The position numbers were made by a program, and so were the translations under genes. The notes below the pieces were generated by a model. That model searched no databases. It was not told the origin of the DNA and saw nothing but the letters and a program-made list of their open reading frames with translations. A DNA stretch of 64,000 nt from positions 248,001 through 312,000 of the forward strand of contig NZ_JAQQFR010000006.1 in the NCBI RefSeq assembly GCF_046025915.1, written 5' to 3'. Below, in pieces: positions 46,965-54,732 of the stretch. Positions within the stretch are counted from its first letter, which is position 1. Every line of letters starts with the position of its first letter. Source of the DNA: Herbaspirillum rhizosphaerae_A (lineage in GTDB: Bacteria; Pseudomonadota; Gammaproteobacteria; Burkholderiales; Burkholderiaceae_D).

Positions 46965-47225
46965 ATGGACGACGCACAAGATTCGTTGCAGGATCTGCTT
47001 CCCCCGGAACTGGTCCGCATCCTGGATGCGCTGTACCAGGAGTATCAGCGCAGTCAGGCGCCGCTGTCGCTGGCGCGTCTGTCCAAGCGCACCGAACTGC
47101 GCATGAGTACTTTAAGACGGTTTTTGACGGCGCTGGAAGAGGCGGGGATTGCCATCGTCGTGGTCAACGACGACGGTACTGGCAACGCGATCCTGACGGT
47201 GGCCGGGCTCAAGCTGCATGGCTGA
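46965..47225 (+). CDS. Small winged-helix-like partner of the YdeP-type gene
   Basis: An 86-residue protein: an acidic N-terminus, then a predicted helical bundle with LARLSKRTELRMSTLRRFLT that looks like a helix-turn-helix, ending in a short beta wing (IAIVVVNDDGTGNAILTVAG). GAGGG precedes the ATG. It is too small for a complete regulator with an effector domain. It might control or chaperone the molybdoenzyme; this is inferred from position only. Confidence 0.7.
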   Translation: MDDAQDSLQDLLPPELVRILDALYQEYQRSQAPLSLARLSKRTELRMSTLRRFLTALEEAGIAIVVVNDDGTGNAILTVAGLKLHG

Positions 47226-47252
47226 ACTGAGCTGAGAAGTTTCAGCTCAGTT
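47225..47252. repeat. Inverted repeat where two genes converge
   Basis: AACTGAGCTGA and TCAGCTCAGTT are exact complements separated by six bases, spanning the stop of the small gene and the 3' end of the MocR-type gene. There is no T-run; it could weakly terminate both transcripts. Confidence 0.6.
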
Positions 47253-48699
47253 CGGCGACGATTTTGGCGATCGTCTTCAAGGCTTTTTCAATCTCTTTCG
47301 ACCACGTATAGCTGTAGTTCAGCCGGATGTAATGGCTGTAGCGATTGGTCGCCGCAAAAATGCGTCCCGGTGCGATCGTAATGCCAAGCACCAGACAGCG
47401 CCGATACAACTCCATCGCATCTACGCGCGGCGGCAGTTCGATCCACAGGATGTAACCGCCCGCCGGTTCCGACACGCGCGTCCCTTCAGGAAAAAATCGC
47501 AATACGAAATGCCGCATCAGATCGCGCTGCTGCAGCAGGCCGCGCCGCACCCGGCGCAGATGGCGTTCGAAGCCGCCTTGCGTCAGGTACTCGGCAATCG
47601 CGCGTTGTGGAATCGTCGGCGTTGCCAGTGTGTTGAGGAATTTCAGCTTCTCCACCTGAGAGCGGTAACGGCCCGGAATTGCCCAGCCCACGCGATACGC
47701 CGAGGTCAGGCTCTTGGAGAAGGACGAGCAGTGCAGCACCAGACCGTCGCGGTCGTAAGTCTTGAGCGAGGTCGGATGCGCAGCGCCGTAGAACAGTTCA
47801 CTGTAGACCGCATCCTCGATCAATGGCATATCGTATTGATGGGCCAGATCGACCAGTCGCTGCTTGTGCGCGTCCGGCATCATCGAGCCGAGCGGATTCT
47901 GGAAGTTCGGCATCACCATGCAGGCGGCGATCTTCTGGGTTTGCAGCAAGGCTTCGAGCGCATCGATATCCATGCCGGTCAGCGGATCAGTGGGGATCTC
48001 GACGGCGCGCATGCCCATGCGTTCGATCGCATGCAGCATGGCATAGAAGGTCGGCGTCTCCACCGCGATCGTGTCGCCGGGCTGGGCCACGGCTTGCAGG
48101 CAGAGATTGATCGCTTCGGTCGCACCGACAGTGATAATGATGTCCTCGGGACCGACGTTGAGGCCGGTTTCCAGATAGCGGCGCGCGATCTGGCGCAGCA
48201 GGTCAGGGTGGCCCGGCGGCAGATCGTTGAAGACGCTGAAGCTGTCGCTGTTGCGCGTGATACGGCTGGCGTACTGACCGATGCGCTGCGAAGGGAAGAG
48301 TGCGGGGTTCGGATAGGGCGAGCCGAGCGGAATGGTGCCGTCTTGCTGGATGGTCTTCAGCGTGGCCAGCACCAGCCGGCTGACATCGACCTCATGCGAC
48401 TGCTGGGTGGCCGGATGCGTGGGCGGCAGCAGCTTGCCGGCTGCGGACGCGGACGCCGAGGCAACCGTCTTGCGCACGAAATAACCCGATTGTGGATGAC
48501 TCTCGATGATGCCGCGGCTTTCGAGCAGCTCGTAGGCACGTACGACCGTGGTGACGCTGACGTTGTGCTGCTGGCTGGCGGCACGCACTGATGTCACGCG
48601 TTCGCCCGGCTGCAGAACACCGGCGTGAATGGACGCCGCCAGTTCATCGGCGAATTTTTTGTAGAGTGGGACTTGGGGCGTAGAGGTTGTACGGGCCAT
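47242..48699 (-). CDS. MocR/PdxR-type regulator: GntR domain fused to aminotransferase
   Basis: A 485-residue protein. Residues about 10-78 form a GntR winged helix (GERVTSVRAASQQHNVSVTT), and from about 105 on it is a fold-type I PLP aminotransferase with the cofactor lysine K329 in SSFSKSLTSAYRVGW. Proteins of this kind use PLP or an amino-acid adduct as effector. The divergent glutathione S-transferase gene is the obvious candidate target. Confidence 0.92.
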   Translation of the reverse strand: MARTTSTPQVPLYKKFADELAASIHAGVLQPGERVTSVRAASQQHNVSVTTVVRAYELLESRGIIESHPQSGYFVRKTVASASASAAGKLLPPTHPATQQSHEVDVSRLVLATLKTIQQDGTIPLGSPYPNPALFPSQRIGQYASRITRNSDSFSVFNDLPPGHPDLLRQIARRYLETGLNVGPEDIIITVGATEAINLCLQAVAQPGDTIAVETPTFYAMLHAIERMGMRAVEIPTDPLTGMDIDALEALLQTQKIAACMVMPNFQNPLGSMMPDAHKQRLVDLAHQYDMPLIEDAVYSELFYGAAHPTSLKTYDRDGLVLHCSSFSKSLTSAYRVGWAIPGRYRSQVEKLKFLNTLATPTIPQRAIAEYLTQGGFERHLRRVRRGLLQQRDLMRHFVLRFFPEGTRVSEPAGGYILWIELPPRVDAMELYRRCLVLGITIAPGRIFAATNRYSHYIRLNYSYTWSKEIEKALKTIAKIVAELS

Positions 48700-48768
48700 A
48701 CTTTATTGTTCTGCTTTATTCTGCTGTTAGAGTAGCGCTGCTACGCATTCTACAGAAAGGCGCAATAC

Positions 48769-49437
48769 ATGATCACTGTCCATCATCTGAACAACTCCCG
48801 CTCGCAACGCGTGCTATGGCTGCTGGAAGAACTGGGGCTTGAGTACGACATCAAGTTTTATCAGCGCGACCCCAAGACCATGCTGGCCCCGCAGTCGCTG
48901 CGCGACGTCCATCCGCTGGGTAAATCGCCGGTAATTACCGACGGCGACCTGACGATTGCCGAGTCCGGTGCGATTGTCGAATATCTGGTCGAACGCTACG
49001 GCAACGGCAAATTCATCCCTGAGCCTGGCACCCCGGAGCGCCTGCGCTATCGATACTGGCTGCACTATGCCGAAGGTTCGGCGATGCCGCTGTTGCTGAT
49101 GAAGTTGATCTTCAGCCGTCTGCCAAAATCGGTGCCGGGCCTGATCCGGCCGGTCGCGCGCCTGATTTGCAATGGCGTGCTGGGTCGCATGGTCGATCCG
49201 CAGCTCAAGCGGCATCTGCAATATCTGGAAGGCGAACTGTCCAAAAGCACCTGGTTTGCCGGCAATACCTTCTCGGCGGCCGACATTCAGATGAGCTTTC
49301 CGGTCGAAGGCGCGCGCTCGCGTGGTGGTCTCGATGGACACTATCCGAATCTGCTGAAATATCTCGAAGCCATCCATGGACGTCCAGCCTATCAGCGCGC
49401 GCTGGAGCGGGGTGGCCCGTATGAGCTGCTGCGCTGA
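48769..49437 (+). CDS. Glutathione S-transferase
   Basis: A 222-residue cytosolic transferase. The N-terminal thioredoxin fold has NNSRSQRVLWLLEELGLEYD with a serine near the usual catalytic position, and GKSPVITDGDLTIAESGAIVEY is the glutathione-binding region. It is divergent from the MocR-type regulator and has its own terminator, so it is a single-gene unit. The substrate is unknown. Confidence 0.92.
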   Translation: MITVHHLNNSRSQRVLWLLEELGLEYDIKFYQRDPKTMLAPQSLRDVHPLGKSPVITDGDLTIAESGAIVEYLVERYGNGKFIPEPGTPERLRYRYWLHYAEGSAMPLLLMKLIFSRLPKSVPGLIRPVARLICNGVLGRMVDPQLKRHLQYLEGELSKSTWFAGNTFSAADIQMSFPVEGARSRGGLDGHYPNLLKYLEAIHGRPAYQRALERGGPYELLR

Positions 49438-49491
49438 GGTGGTCTGACCTGAGCTGCCAGCAGCCTGGGTCGTATTTCATGGATGAAACAG

Positions 49492-49523
49492 AATCGCCGG
49501 GCATTTGCTGCGGCGATTTTTTT
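49492..49523 (+). terminator. Terminator of the glutathione S-transferase gene
   Basis: AATCGCCG and CGGCGATT form an 8-bp stem around an 11-base loop and are followed by a T-run. Confidence 0.85.
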
Positions 49524-49679
49524 GCAGCCAAGTTTCATGAATTGTCATTTTCATCATGTTATTCAATGTCAAAAATTCTGCCGCAGTTGGGGGAGAGCGC
49601 GCTTCTGTATCGTCTTGCAGCCTTATGTATCGCAAAGTAAATCCTGAAGAAAGGCTGCATTTTTTCCTTCTGTCGAAGT

Positions 49680-49700
49680 TATAATTGAGAATTATTATTA
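49680..49700 (+). promoter_or_regulatory. Promoter -10 box overlapping a Fur-box match
   Basis: A perfect TATAAT lies at 49680-49685. Sharing its last base is TGAGAATTATTATTA (49686-49700 counted from its first T at 49686), which matches the Fur 7-1-7 consensus TGATAAT-N-ATTATCA at all but two positions. A repressor bound here would block RNA polymerase. The -35 region is poor. It lies about 40-65 bases before the PepSY gene and implies de-repression when iron is short. Confidence 0.78.
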
Positions 49701-49736
49701 TTTAGATTGGCCCTTCAAGGCCATCATCAGTGGAAC

Positions 49737-50381
49737 ATGAGGGAAGCTGCCGTCGCCGCAAACATGCCAAAACAGCAACGCCGTTCGTTTTGGCTCAAGC
49801 ATTTGCATCAGTGGCATTGGATCAGTTCGGCTATCTGCCTGATCGCCATGCTGCTGTTCGCGGCAACCGGTCTGACGCTGAATCATTCTGCGCAAATCGA
49901 GGCGCATCCGCAGGTGACGAGCAAGCAGGCGCAGTTGCCCAAGGACTTGCTGGTGCAACTGACTGCAGAAGAACACAAGGACAAGGATGCCTTGCCGAAG
50001 GCGCTGAAGACCTGGCTCGACAAGCAATTGTCGGTTGCCGTCGACCAGCAAACCGGCGAATGGTCGGCCGATGAGCTGTACGTCTCGCTTCCGCGTCCGG
50101 GTGGCGATGCCTGGTTGCGCGTCGACCTCGGCAACGGCAAGGTCGAATATGAAAAAACCGATCGCGGCTGGGTTTCCTATTTCAACGATTTGCACAAAGG
50201 CCGCAATACCGGCGCGGCGTGGAGCTGGTTCATCGACATCTTTGCGGTGGCGTGCCTGGTGTTCTGCATCACGGGGATGTTCCTGCTGCAACTGCATGCC
50301 GGTAATCGTCCGGTGACCTGGCCGCTGGTGGGGTTCGGACTGGTGGTGCCGCTGTTGCTGGCGATCATTTTCATCCACTGA
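49737..50381 (+). CDS. PepSY-associated transmembrane protein
   Basis: A small PepSY-TM protein of 214 residues from this ATG. HLHQWHWISSAICLIAMLLF near the start is the conserved His-rich entry into the first membrane span; a periplasmic PepSY-like region with DLLVQLTAEEHKD, DQQTGEWSADELY and YFNDLHKGRNTG follows, then two more spans. The His and Trp pattern resembles heme-bearing or flavin-linked ferric reductases. The start is uncertain (49764 is an alternative, TTG 49707 another). It heads the operon with DUF2271, DUF4198, ApbE and a flavoprotein. Confidence 0.82.
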   Translation: MREAAVAANMPKQQRRSFWLKHLHQWHWISSAICLIAMLLFAATGLTLNHSAQIEAHPQVTSKQAQLPKDLLVQLTAEEHKDKDALPKALKTWLDKQLSVAVDQQTGEWSADELYVSLPRPGGDAWLRVDLGNGKVEYEKTDRGWVSYFNDLHKGRNTGAAWSWFIDIFAVACLVFCITGMFLLQLHAGNRPVTWPLVGFGLVVPLLLAIIFIH

Positions 50382-50430
50382 TTTTTTTGGTTTTTCTCTT
50401 CTTTTCTCTTCACAAGCGAGGTTGATTCAT

Positions 50431-50967
50431 ATGCGCGTGCTGGTTCCTGGTCTGTTGCCGACAACGTTGTCGGCTGCCCTGATGGGCGTGGTTTCATTGC
50501 CGGTGGTTGCGGCAGAGATGAATGTCAAAGTCGAAATCCCGCGATTGAACGTGGCCGAATATCACCGTCCTTATGTTGCTGTGTGGCTTGAGCGTCCCGA
50601 TCAAAGCGTCGCGGCGACGCTCGCAGTCTGGTACGACGCCAAGAAGAAAGACAAGGAAGGTGAGAAGTGGCTCAAGGATTTGCGTCAATGGTGGCGCCGT
50701 GCCGGTCGCGACGTGCATATGCCTGTCGATGGCGTGAGCGGTGCGACGCGTCCTGCGGGCGATCAACAACTGACGTTCAGCAGCGACAAAGGCCCATTGG
50801 CGCAATTGCCTGCCGGCGACTACATCCTGATGGTCGAAGCGGCGCGTGAAGTGGGCGGTCGCGAAGTGGTCAAGGTACCGCTGCAATGGCCACCTAAGGC
50901 CGGGCAAAGCGCCAAGGGCAAGGGCGAATCCGAACTTGGCGCCATCACGCTGGACTTCAAACCGTAA
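50431..50967 (+). CDS. DUF2271 exported protein with an ApbE flavinylation motif
   Basis: A 178-residue protein. A signal peptide ends near VVAA at about residue 28. The DUF2271 domain includes HRPYVAVWLERPDQSVAATL, and DGVSGAT at residues 100-106 matches the D-x-x-S/T-G-A-T/S consensus at which ApbE attaches FMN to Thr or Ser (here T106). apbE lies two genes downstream, so I infer a covalent flavoprotein of the periplasm. GAGG precedes the ATG; an in-frame TTG at 50422 is unlikely. The next gene starts 14 bases on. Confidence 0.85.
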   Translation: MRVLVPGLLPTTLSAALMGVVSLPVVAAEMNVKVEIPRLNVAEYHRPYVAVWLERPDQSVAATLAVWYDAKKKDKEGEKWLKDLRQWWRRAGRDVHMPVDGVSGATRPAGDQQLTFSSDKGPLAQLPAGDYILMVEAAREVGGREVVKVPLQWPPKAGQSAKGKGESELGAITLDFKP

Positions 50968-50981
50968 TCGGAAGGAACGAC

Positions 50982-51800
50982 ATGAAACGCTCATTCAAAA
51001 TCGCTGCGCTGGCGATGACCCTGGCGATTGGCTTGCCGCTGTCGGCCAACGCCCATCGCACCTGGCTGTTGCCGGCATCGACAGTCCTGTCGGGCAATGA
51101 TCCCTGGGTCACGGTCGATGCTGCCGTGTCCAACGACCTGTTCTTTTTTGAAAGTTTTGCGCTGAAACTGGATGGCTTGCAAGTGACTGCGCCGGACGGT
51201 ACGTTTGTCAAGCCGGAGAATGCCTACACCGGAAAATTTCGCACCAGTTTCGACGTGCATCTGACGCAAAGCGGCACCTACAAGATCGCCGTCATCAGCA
51301 TGGGATTATTCGGCAGCTACAAGGATGCCGCCGGCCAGACCAAACGCTGGCGCGGTACCGCCGAGACGCTGGCAAAGGAAATTCCGTCCGATGCCAAGGA
51401 TCTGCAAATCACGCAGATGCAAGGCCGCATTGAGACCTTCGTCACCGCTGGCAAACCATCCAAAAAAGTGTTGGAAACAAGCGGCTCAGGTCTGGAGCTG
51501 CAGGCGATCACGCATCCGACGGATCTGATCGCCGGTGAGACGGCGAGCTTCCGCATGCTGCTCGACGGCAAGCCTGCCGCCAACGTCAAGGTGACCGTGG
51601 TGCCGGGTGGCACGCGCTATCGCGACAAGCTCAATGAAATGACGCCGACGACTGATGCTGACGGCAAGTTCAGCGTGACCTGGCCTTCGGCTGGCATGTA
51701 CTGGATGGAAGCGACGGTCAAAGACAACAAGCCAAACCTGAAACCGGCCACTGATCGTCGCGCCAATTACACCGCTACGCTGGAAGTATTGGCACCTTAA
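50982..51800 (+). CDS. DUF4198 periplasmic protein with mature N-terminal histidine
   Basis: A 272-residue exported protein. The signal peptide ends in SANA, so cleavage would leave His25 as the new N-terminus, followed by RTWLLPAST. DUF4198 proteins often carry this H-x-x-W pattern; in nickel/cobalt uptake proteins of this class a terminal His helps bind metal. Two beta-sandwich regions seem present, the second around PAANVKVTVVPGGTRYRDK. GGAAGG precedes the ATG. It is probably the metal-binding or scaffold part of the operon's redox machine. Confidence 0.85.
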   Translation: MKRSFKIAALAMTLAIGLPLSANAHRTWLLPASTVLSGNDPWVTVDAAVSNDLFFFESFALKLDGLQVTAPDGTFVKPENAYTGKFRTSFDVHLTQSGTYKIAVISMGLFGSYKDAAGQTKRWRGTAETLAKEIPSDAKDLQITQMQGRIETFVTAGKPSKKVLETSGSGLELQAITHPTDLIAGETASFRMLLDGKPAANVKVTVVPGGTRYRDKLNEMTPTTDADGKFSVTWPSAGMYWMEATVKDNKPNLKPATDRRANYTATLEVLAP

Positions 51801-51879
51801 GAACTTGTTCTGAGGTGTATTTCCGCATGGAAGCTTGTCCGGAAAATCAGTCGGATAACTTGTCGTTGCAGGTGTATCA

Positions 51880-51913
51880 GGCGTTCGCCGTACCGGCGGC
51901 GAACGCCGTTTTT
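51880..51913 (+). terminator. Hairpin with T-run between DUF4198 and apbE genes
   Basis: GCGTTCGCCG and CGGCGAACGC form a strong 10-bp stem around TACCGG, extended by an outer G-C pair, then CGTTTTT. It is a likely partial terminator that lowers expression of apbE and the flavoprotein relative to the first three genes. Confidence 0.78.
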
Positions 51914-51981
51914 ACAGGCTGTCATTCGACGGCCATCTTTTGTTCCCTTGATCTCTATCCGGAAAAATTGTTTGTGCCGTC

Positions 51982-52989
51982 ATGAATCGCGTCTTTATCC
52001 CGCTGACCCTTGCTCAACCTGATCCCGTTCCGGCCGATGCCGTTGTCGACAGCCTGTCCGGGCTGACGATGGGGACGTCTTGGTCGATCCGGCTGATCCG
52101 GCCGGCAGGCCGCAGCCTGGAGGTGATACAGGAAGGCATACAACGGCAACTCGATCTGGTCGTGGCGCAGATGAGTACCTGGAGTGCCGACTCCGACCTG
52201 AGCCGCTACAACCAAGCTGCTGCCGATAGCTGGCATGTGTTGCCTGAGCATTTTATGAAGGTGCTCGATTGCGCGCTTGCGGTCGCCGAACGCAGTGGCG
52301 GGGCGTATGACCCGAGTGTCGGCCCGCTGGTCAATCTGTGGGGCTTCGGCCCCGATCCCAAGCGCGCGGATCGGCCGGACGACGCGGCCATCGCACGCGA
52401 ACGTCAACGATGTGGCTGGCAGCGCATTCGCATCGATCGCGCCCGTCATGCCTTGTTGCAACCGGGTGGCCTGTATCTGGATTTTTCTTCCATCGCCAAA
52501 GGCTACGGCGTCGATCTGGTTGCCGCTTATTTGCGCAGCATCGGCGTAGTTAGCTATCTGGTGGAGGTCGGTGGAGAGTTGTATGGGCACGGCATCAAGG
52601 CCGACGGTCAACCGTGGTGGGTCGGTATGGAACATCCTCCCGCGACATCCGATACACATGAACAGGTGCAGAGCATCGCGGCGCTGCATGGCGTGGCGCT
52701 GGCAACTTCCGGCGACTATCGGCGCTACTTTGAAGACGGCGATCGCCGCTACTCGCACACTATCGATCCGCGGTCGGCGCAGCCCGTTGTCCACGCGCTG
52801 GCATCCGTCGCCGTGCTGCATGCCGATTGCATGACCGCCGATGCCTGGGCCACGGCATTGATGGTGCTCGGCGATGAAGAAGGACTCACGTTGGCGCTGA
52901 ATAACGGCCTGGCGGCGTTATTCATCAGCCGCGATGGCAATGGCTTCCGCGAACGCCTTACCCCAGCGATGCAGGCGATGCTGGGATGA
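51982..52989 (+). CDS. apbE: FAD:protein FMN transferase ApbE
   Basis: A 335-residue flavin transferase. GLTMGTSWSIRL, DSDLSRYNQAAADSW, DPSVGPLVNLWGFGP, LDFSSIAKGYGVDLV, VEVGGELYGHG and the metal site near ADAWATALMVLG are all family segments. It should attach FMN to the DUF2271 protein. Unlike most ApbE proteins no signal peptide or lipobox is visible at the N-terminus, and the frame upstream has a stop and no ATG/GTG start, so the site of action is unclear. Its stop overlaps the flavoprotein start by four bases. Confidence 0.92.
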   Translation: MNRVFIPLTLAQPDPVPADAVVDSLSGLTMGTSWSIRLIRPAGRSLEVIQEGIQRQLDLVVAQMSTWSADSDLSRYNQAAADSWHVLPEHFMKVLDCALAVAERSGGAYDPSVGPLVNLWGFGPDPKRADRPDDAAIARERQRCGWQRIRIDRARHALLQPGGLYLDFSSIAKGYGVDLVAAYLRSIGVVSYLVEVGGELYGHGIKADGQPWWVGMEHPPATSDTHEQVQSIAALHGVALATSGDYRRYFEDGDRRYSHTIDPRSAQPVVHALASVAVLHADCMTADAWATALMVLGDEEGLTLALNNGLAALFISRDGNGFRERLTPAMQAMLG

Positions 52990-54635
52990 GCAAACCTGTA
53001 CGCACGCAATTCACACAATTCATACCCGGCCCCGGGCTGGTCGGTTTGGCTTGTGCCATCTGCGCGACGGTGGCCATTGGTCAATTACCATTGCTAGACG
53101 GAGCCGCCGGACGCTTGTTCGTGGCCGCGTTGGTGCTGCTGTTCTACATGGTGTTCTGTTTCGTCATTTTCGTCGGTCATCGCCGCAAGCAGCAGGCGGC
53201 GTTGGCGTGGCAGAACAGTGACGCAAGCCGGTCAGGTGAGGCGTCAAAAGAGGTATTGATCGCCTTCGCCAGTCAGACTGGCTTTGCCGAGCAAATCGCA
53301 CAACAGACTGCACAAGCCTTGAAAGACGCCGGCATGCAGGTTCGCGCCTGCAGCCTCGCGCAACTGGATCTGGCGCAATTGCAAGCGGCGCGGCGCGTGT
53401 TGTTCGTGGTCAGCACCACGGGTGAAGGCGACGCTCCCGACAGTGCGGCAGGGTTTGCGCGGAAGGTCATGGGGCAGGCGGCGACGCTGCCGGATTTGCA
53501 CTACGGCATGCTGGCTCTCGGTGACCGCAGCTATATGCAGTACTGCGCATTCGGCCACGCGCTCGACACCTGGCTACGCCACCACGGCGCGCAGGCCATG
53601 TTCGATATGGTCGAAGTGGACAACGGCGATACGGGTGCATTACGTCACTGGCAGCATCACCTTGGCGTGCTGAGTGGACATAACGATATGGCCGACTGGA
53701 GCGCGCCCGGCTACGAGCGTTGGACCTTGTCCGAGCGACGCCTGCTCAATCCCGGTAGTGCAGGCGGTGCGGCTTTTCATTTGTCTTTCAAGCCAGTCGA
53801 TGTACAACAGTCACTGTCATGGCAAGCCGGCGATATCGCCGAAATCGGCCCACGCAACGATCCTGCCAGAGTGCGCGCCTTGCTGGATACCTTGAAACTG
53901 GATGGCAGCGCGCCCGCGTATGGCGAAGCGTTGGGCGATGTCCTTGCACGCAGCCTGTTGCCGCATGATGCGAAGGAACTGGCCTCGTTGCAGGGGATGA
54001 CGGCGCAAGCTCTGGCGGACAGTCTCAAGCCGCTGCCGCATCGCGAATACTCGATCGCTTCTCTCCCTCAGGATGGTCAGTTGGAATTGCTGGTGCGCCA
54101 GACGCTGCTGCCGGACGGCCACCTTGGATTGGGATCCGGCTGGCTCACGGCGCATCTGGCCGAGCGGGGCGAACTCGATTTGCGCGTACGGCCGAATCGC
54201 AGTTTTCATCCTCCGGCCGACGATTGCCCGCTGATCCTGATCGGCAACGGCACTGGTCTTGCAGGTTTGCGCGCGCACATGAAGGCACGTATCGCTTTGG
54301 GCCGTCGCCGCAACTGGCTGCTATTCGGTGAACGTTCCGTGCAACATGATTTCTTCCATCGTACGGAAATCGAGGGGTGGCAAGCCCAAGGCATGCTGGA
54401 GCGTCTGGATCTGGCTTTTTCGCGTGATCAGGCACAGCGCATCTATGTGCAAGACCGTCTGCGCGAAGCTGCCCATCTGCTGCTGCAGTGGGTCGACGAT
54501 GGCGCCGCTATCTACGTCTGCGGCAGTCTGGAGGGCATGGCGGGTGGTGTGGCGCAGGCGCTGAGCGGGATTCTGGGTGAAGATGTGCTGGAAAGCATGG
54601 CGGAGCAAGGCCGCTACCGCCGCGACGTCTATTGA
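52986..54635 (+). CDS. Membrane-anchored flavodoxin/CysJ-like NADPH flavoprotein reductase
   Basis: A 549-residue protein: two N-terminal membrane spans (about 15-65), a flavodoxin-like FMN domain (about 88-225: FASQTGFAEQIAQQTAQAL, STTGEGDAPDSAAGFA, GDRSYMQYCAFG), then an FAD/NADPH reductase half (REYSIAS, GLGSGWLT, IGNGTGLAGLRAHM, YVCGSLEGMAGGV). It is built like the sulfite reductase flavoprotein CysJ or P450 reductase and lacks a heme or siroheme partner nearby. It should take electrons from NADPH to the membrane and to the flavinylated protein. Confidence 0.9.
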   Translation: MSKPVRTQFTQFIPGPGLVGLACAICATVAIGQLPLLDGAAGRLFVAALVLLFYMVFCFVIFVGHRRKQQAALAWQNSDASRSGEASKEVLIAFASQTGFAEQIAQQTAQALKDAGMQVRACSLAQLDLAQLQAARRVLFVVSTTGEGDAPDSAAGFARKVMGQAATLPDLHYGMLALGDRSYMQYCAFGHALDTWLRHHGAQAMFDMVEVDNGDTGALRHWQHHLGVLSGHNDMADWSAPGYERWTLSERRLLNPGSAGGAAFHLSFKPVDVQQSLSWQAGDIAEIGPRNDPARVRALLDTLKLDGSAPAYGEALGDVLARSLLPHDAKELASLQGMTAQALADSLKPLPHREYSIASLPQDGQLELLVRQTLLPDGHLGLGSGWLTAHLAERGELDLRVRPNRSFHPPADDCPLILIGNGTGLAGLRAHMKARIALGRRRNWLLFGERSVQHDFFHRTEIEGWQAQGMLERLDLAFSRDQAQRIYVQDRLREAAHLLLQWVDDGAAIYVCGSLEGMAGGVAQALSGILGEDVLESMAEQGRYRRDVY

Positions 54636-54732
54636 GAGTCATGAACAAAGCGCCGCTGGCTAAGCCGCGGATTGTACTTTTCAGCTCCGACAGGAGAGAA
54701 TAGGGACATAGTGACTTCAAGAGATAAGAAAA

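Noticed and set aside
44552..47020. An 822-codon open frame on the minus strand opposite the YdeP-type gene
   Set aside because: It mirrors the plus-strand molybdoenzyme exactly, its product is rich in His, Gln, Arg and Val with no known motif, and it has no ribosome site. It is an antisense shadow caused by codon bias.
47332..48591. A 419-codon open frame on the plus strand across the MocR-type gene
   Set aside because: The minus-strand frame has an intact GntR and aminotransferase fold; the plus-strand product is arginine-rich without domains.
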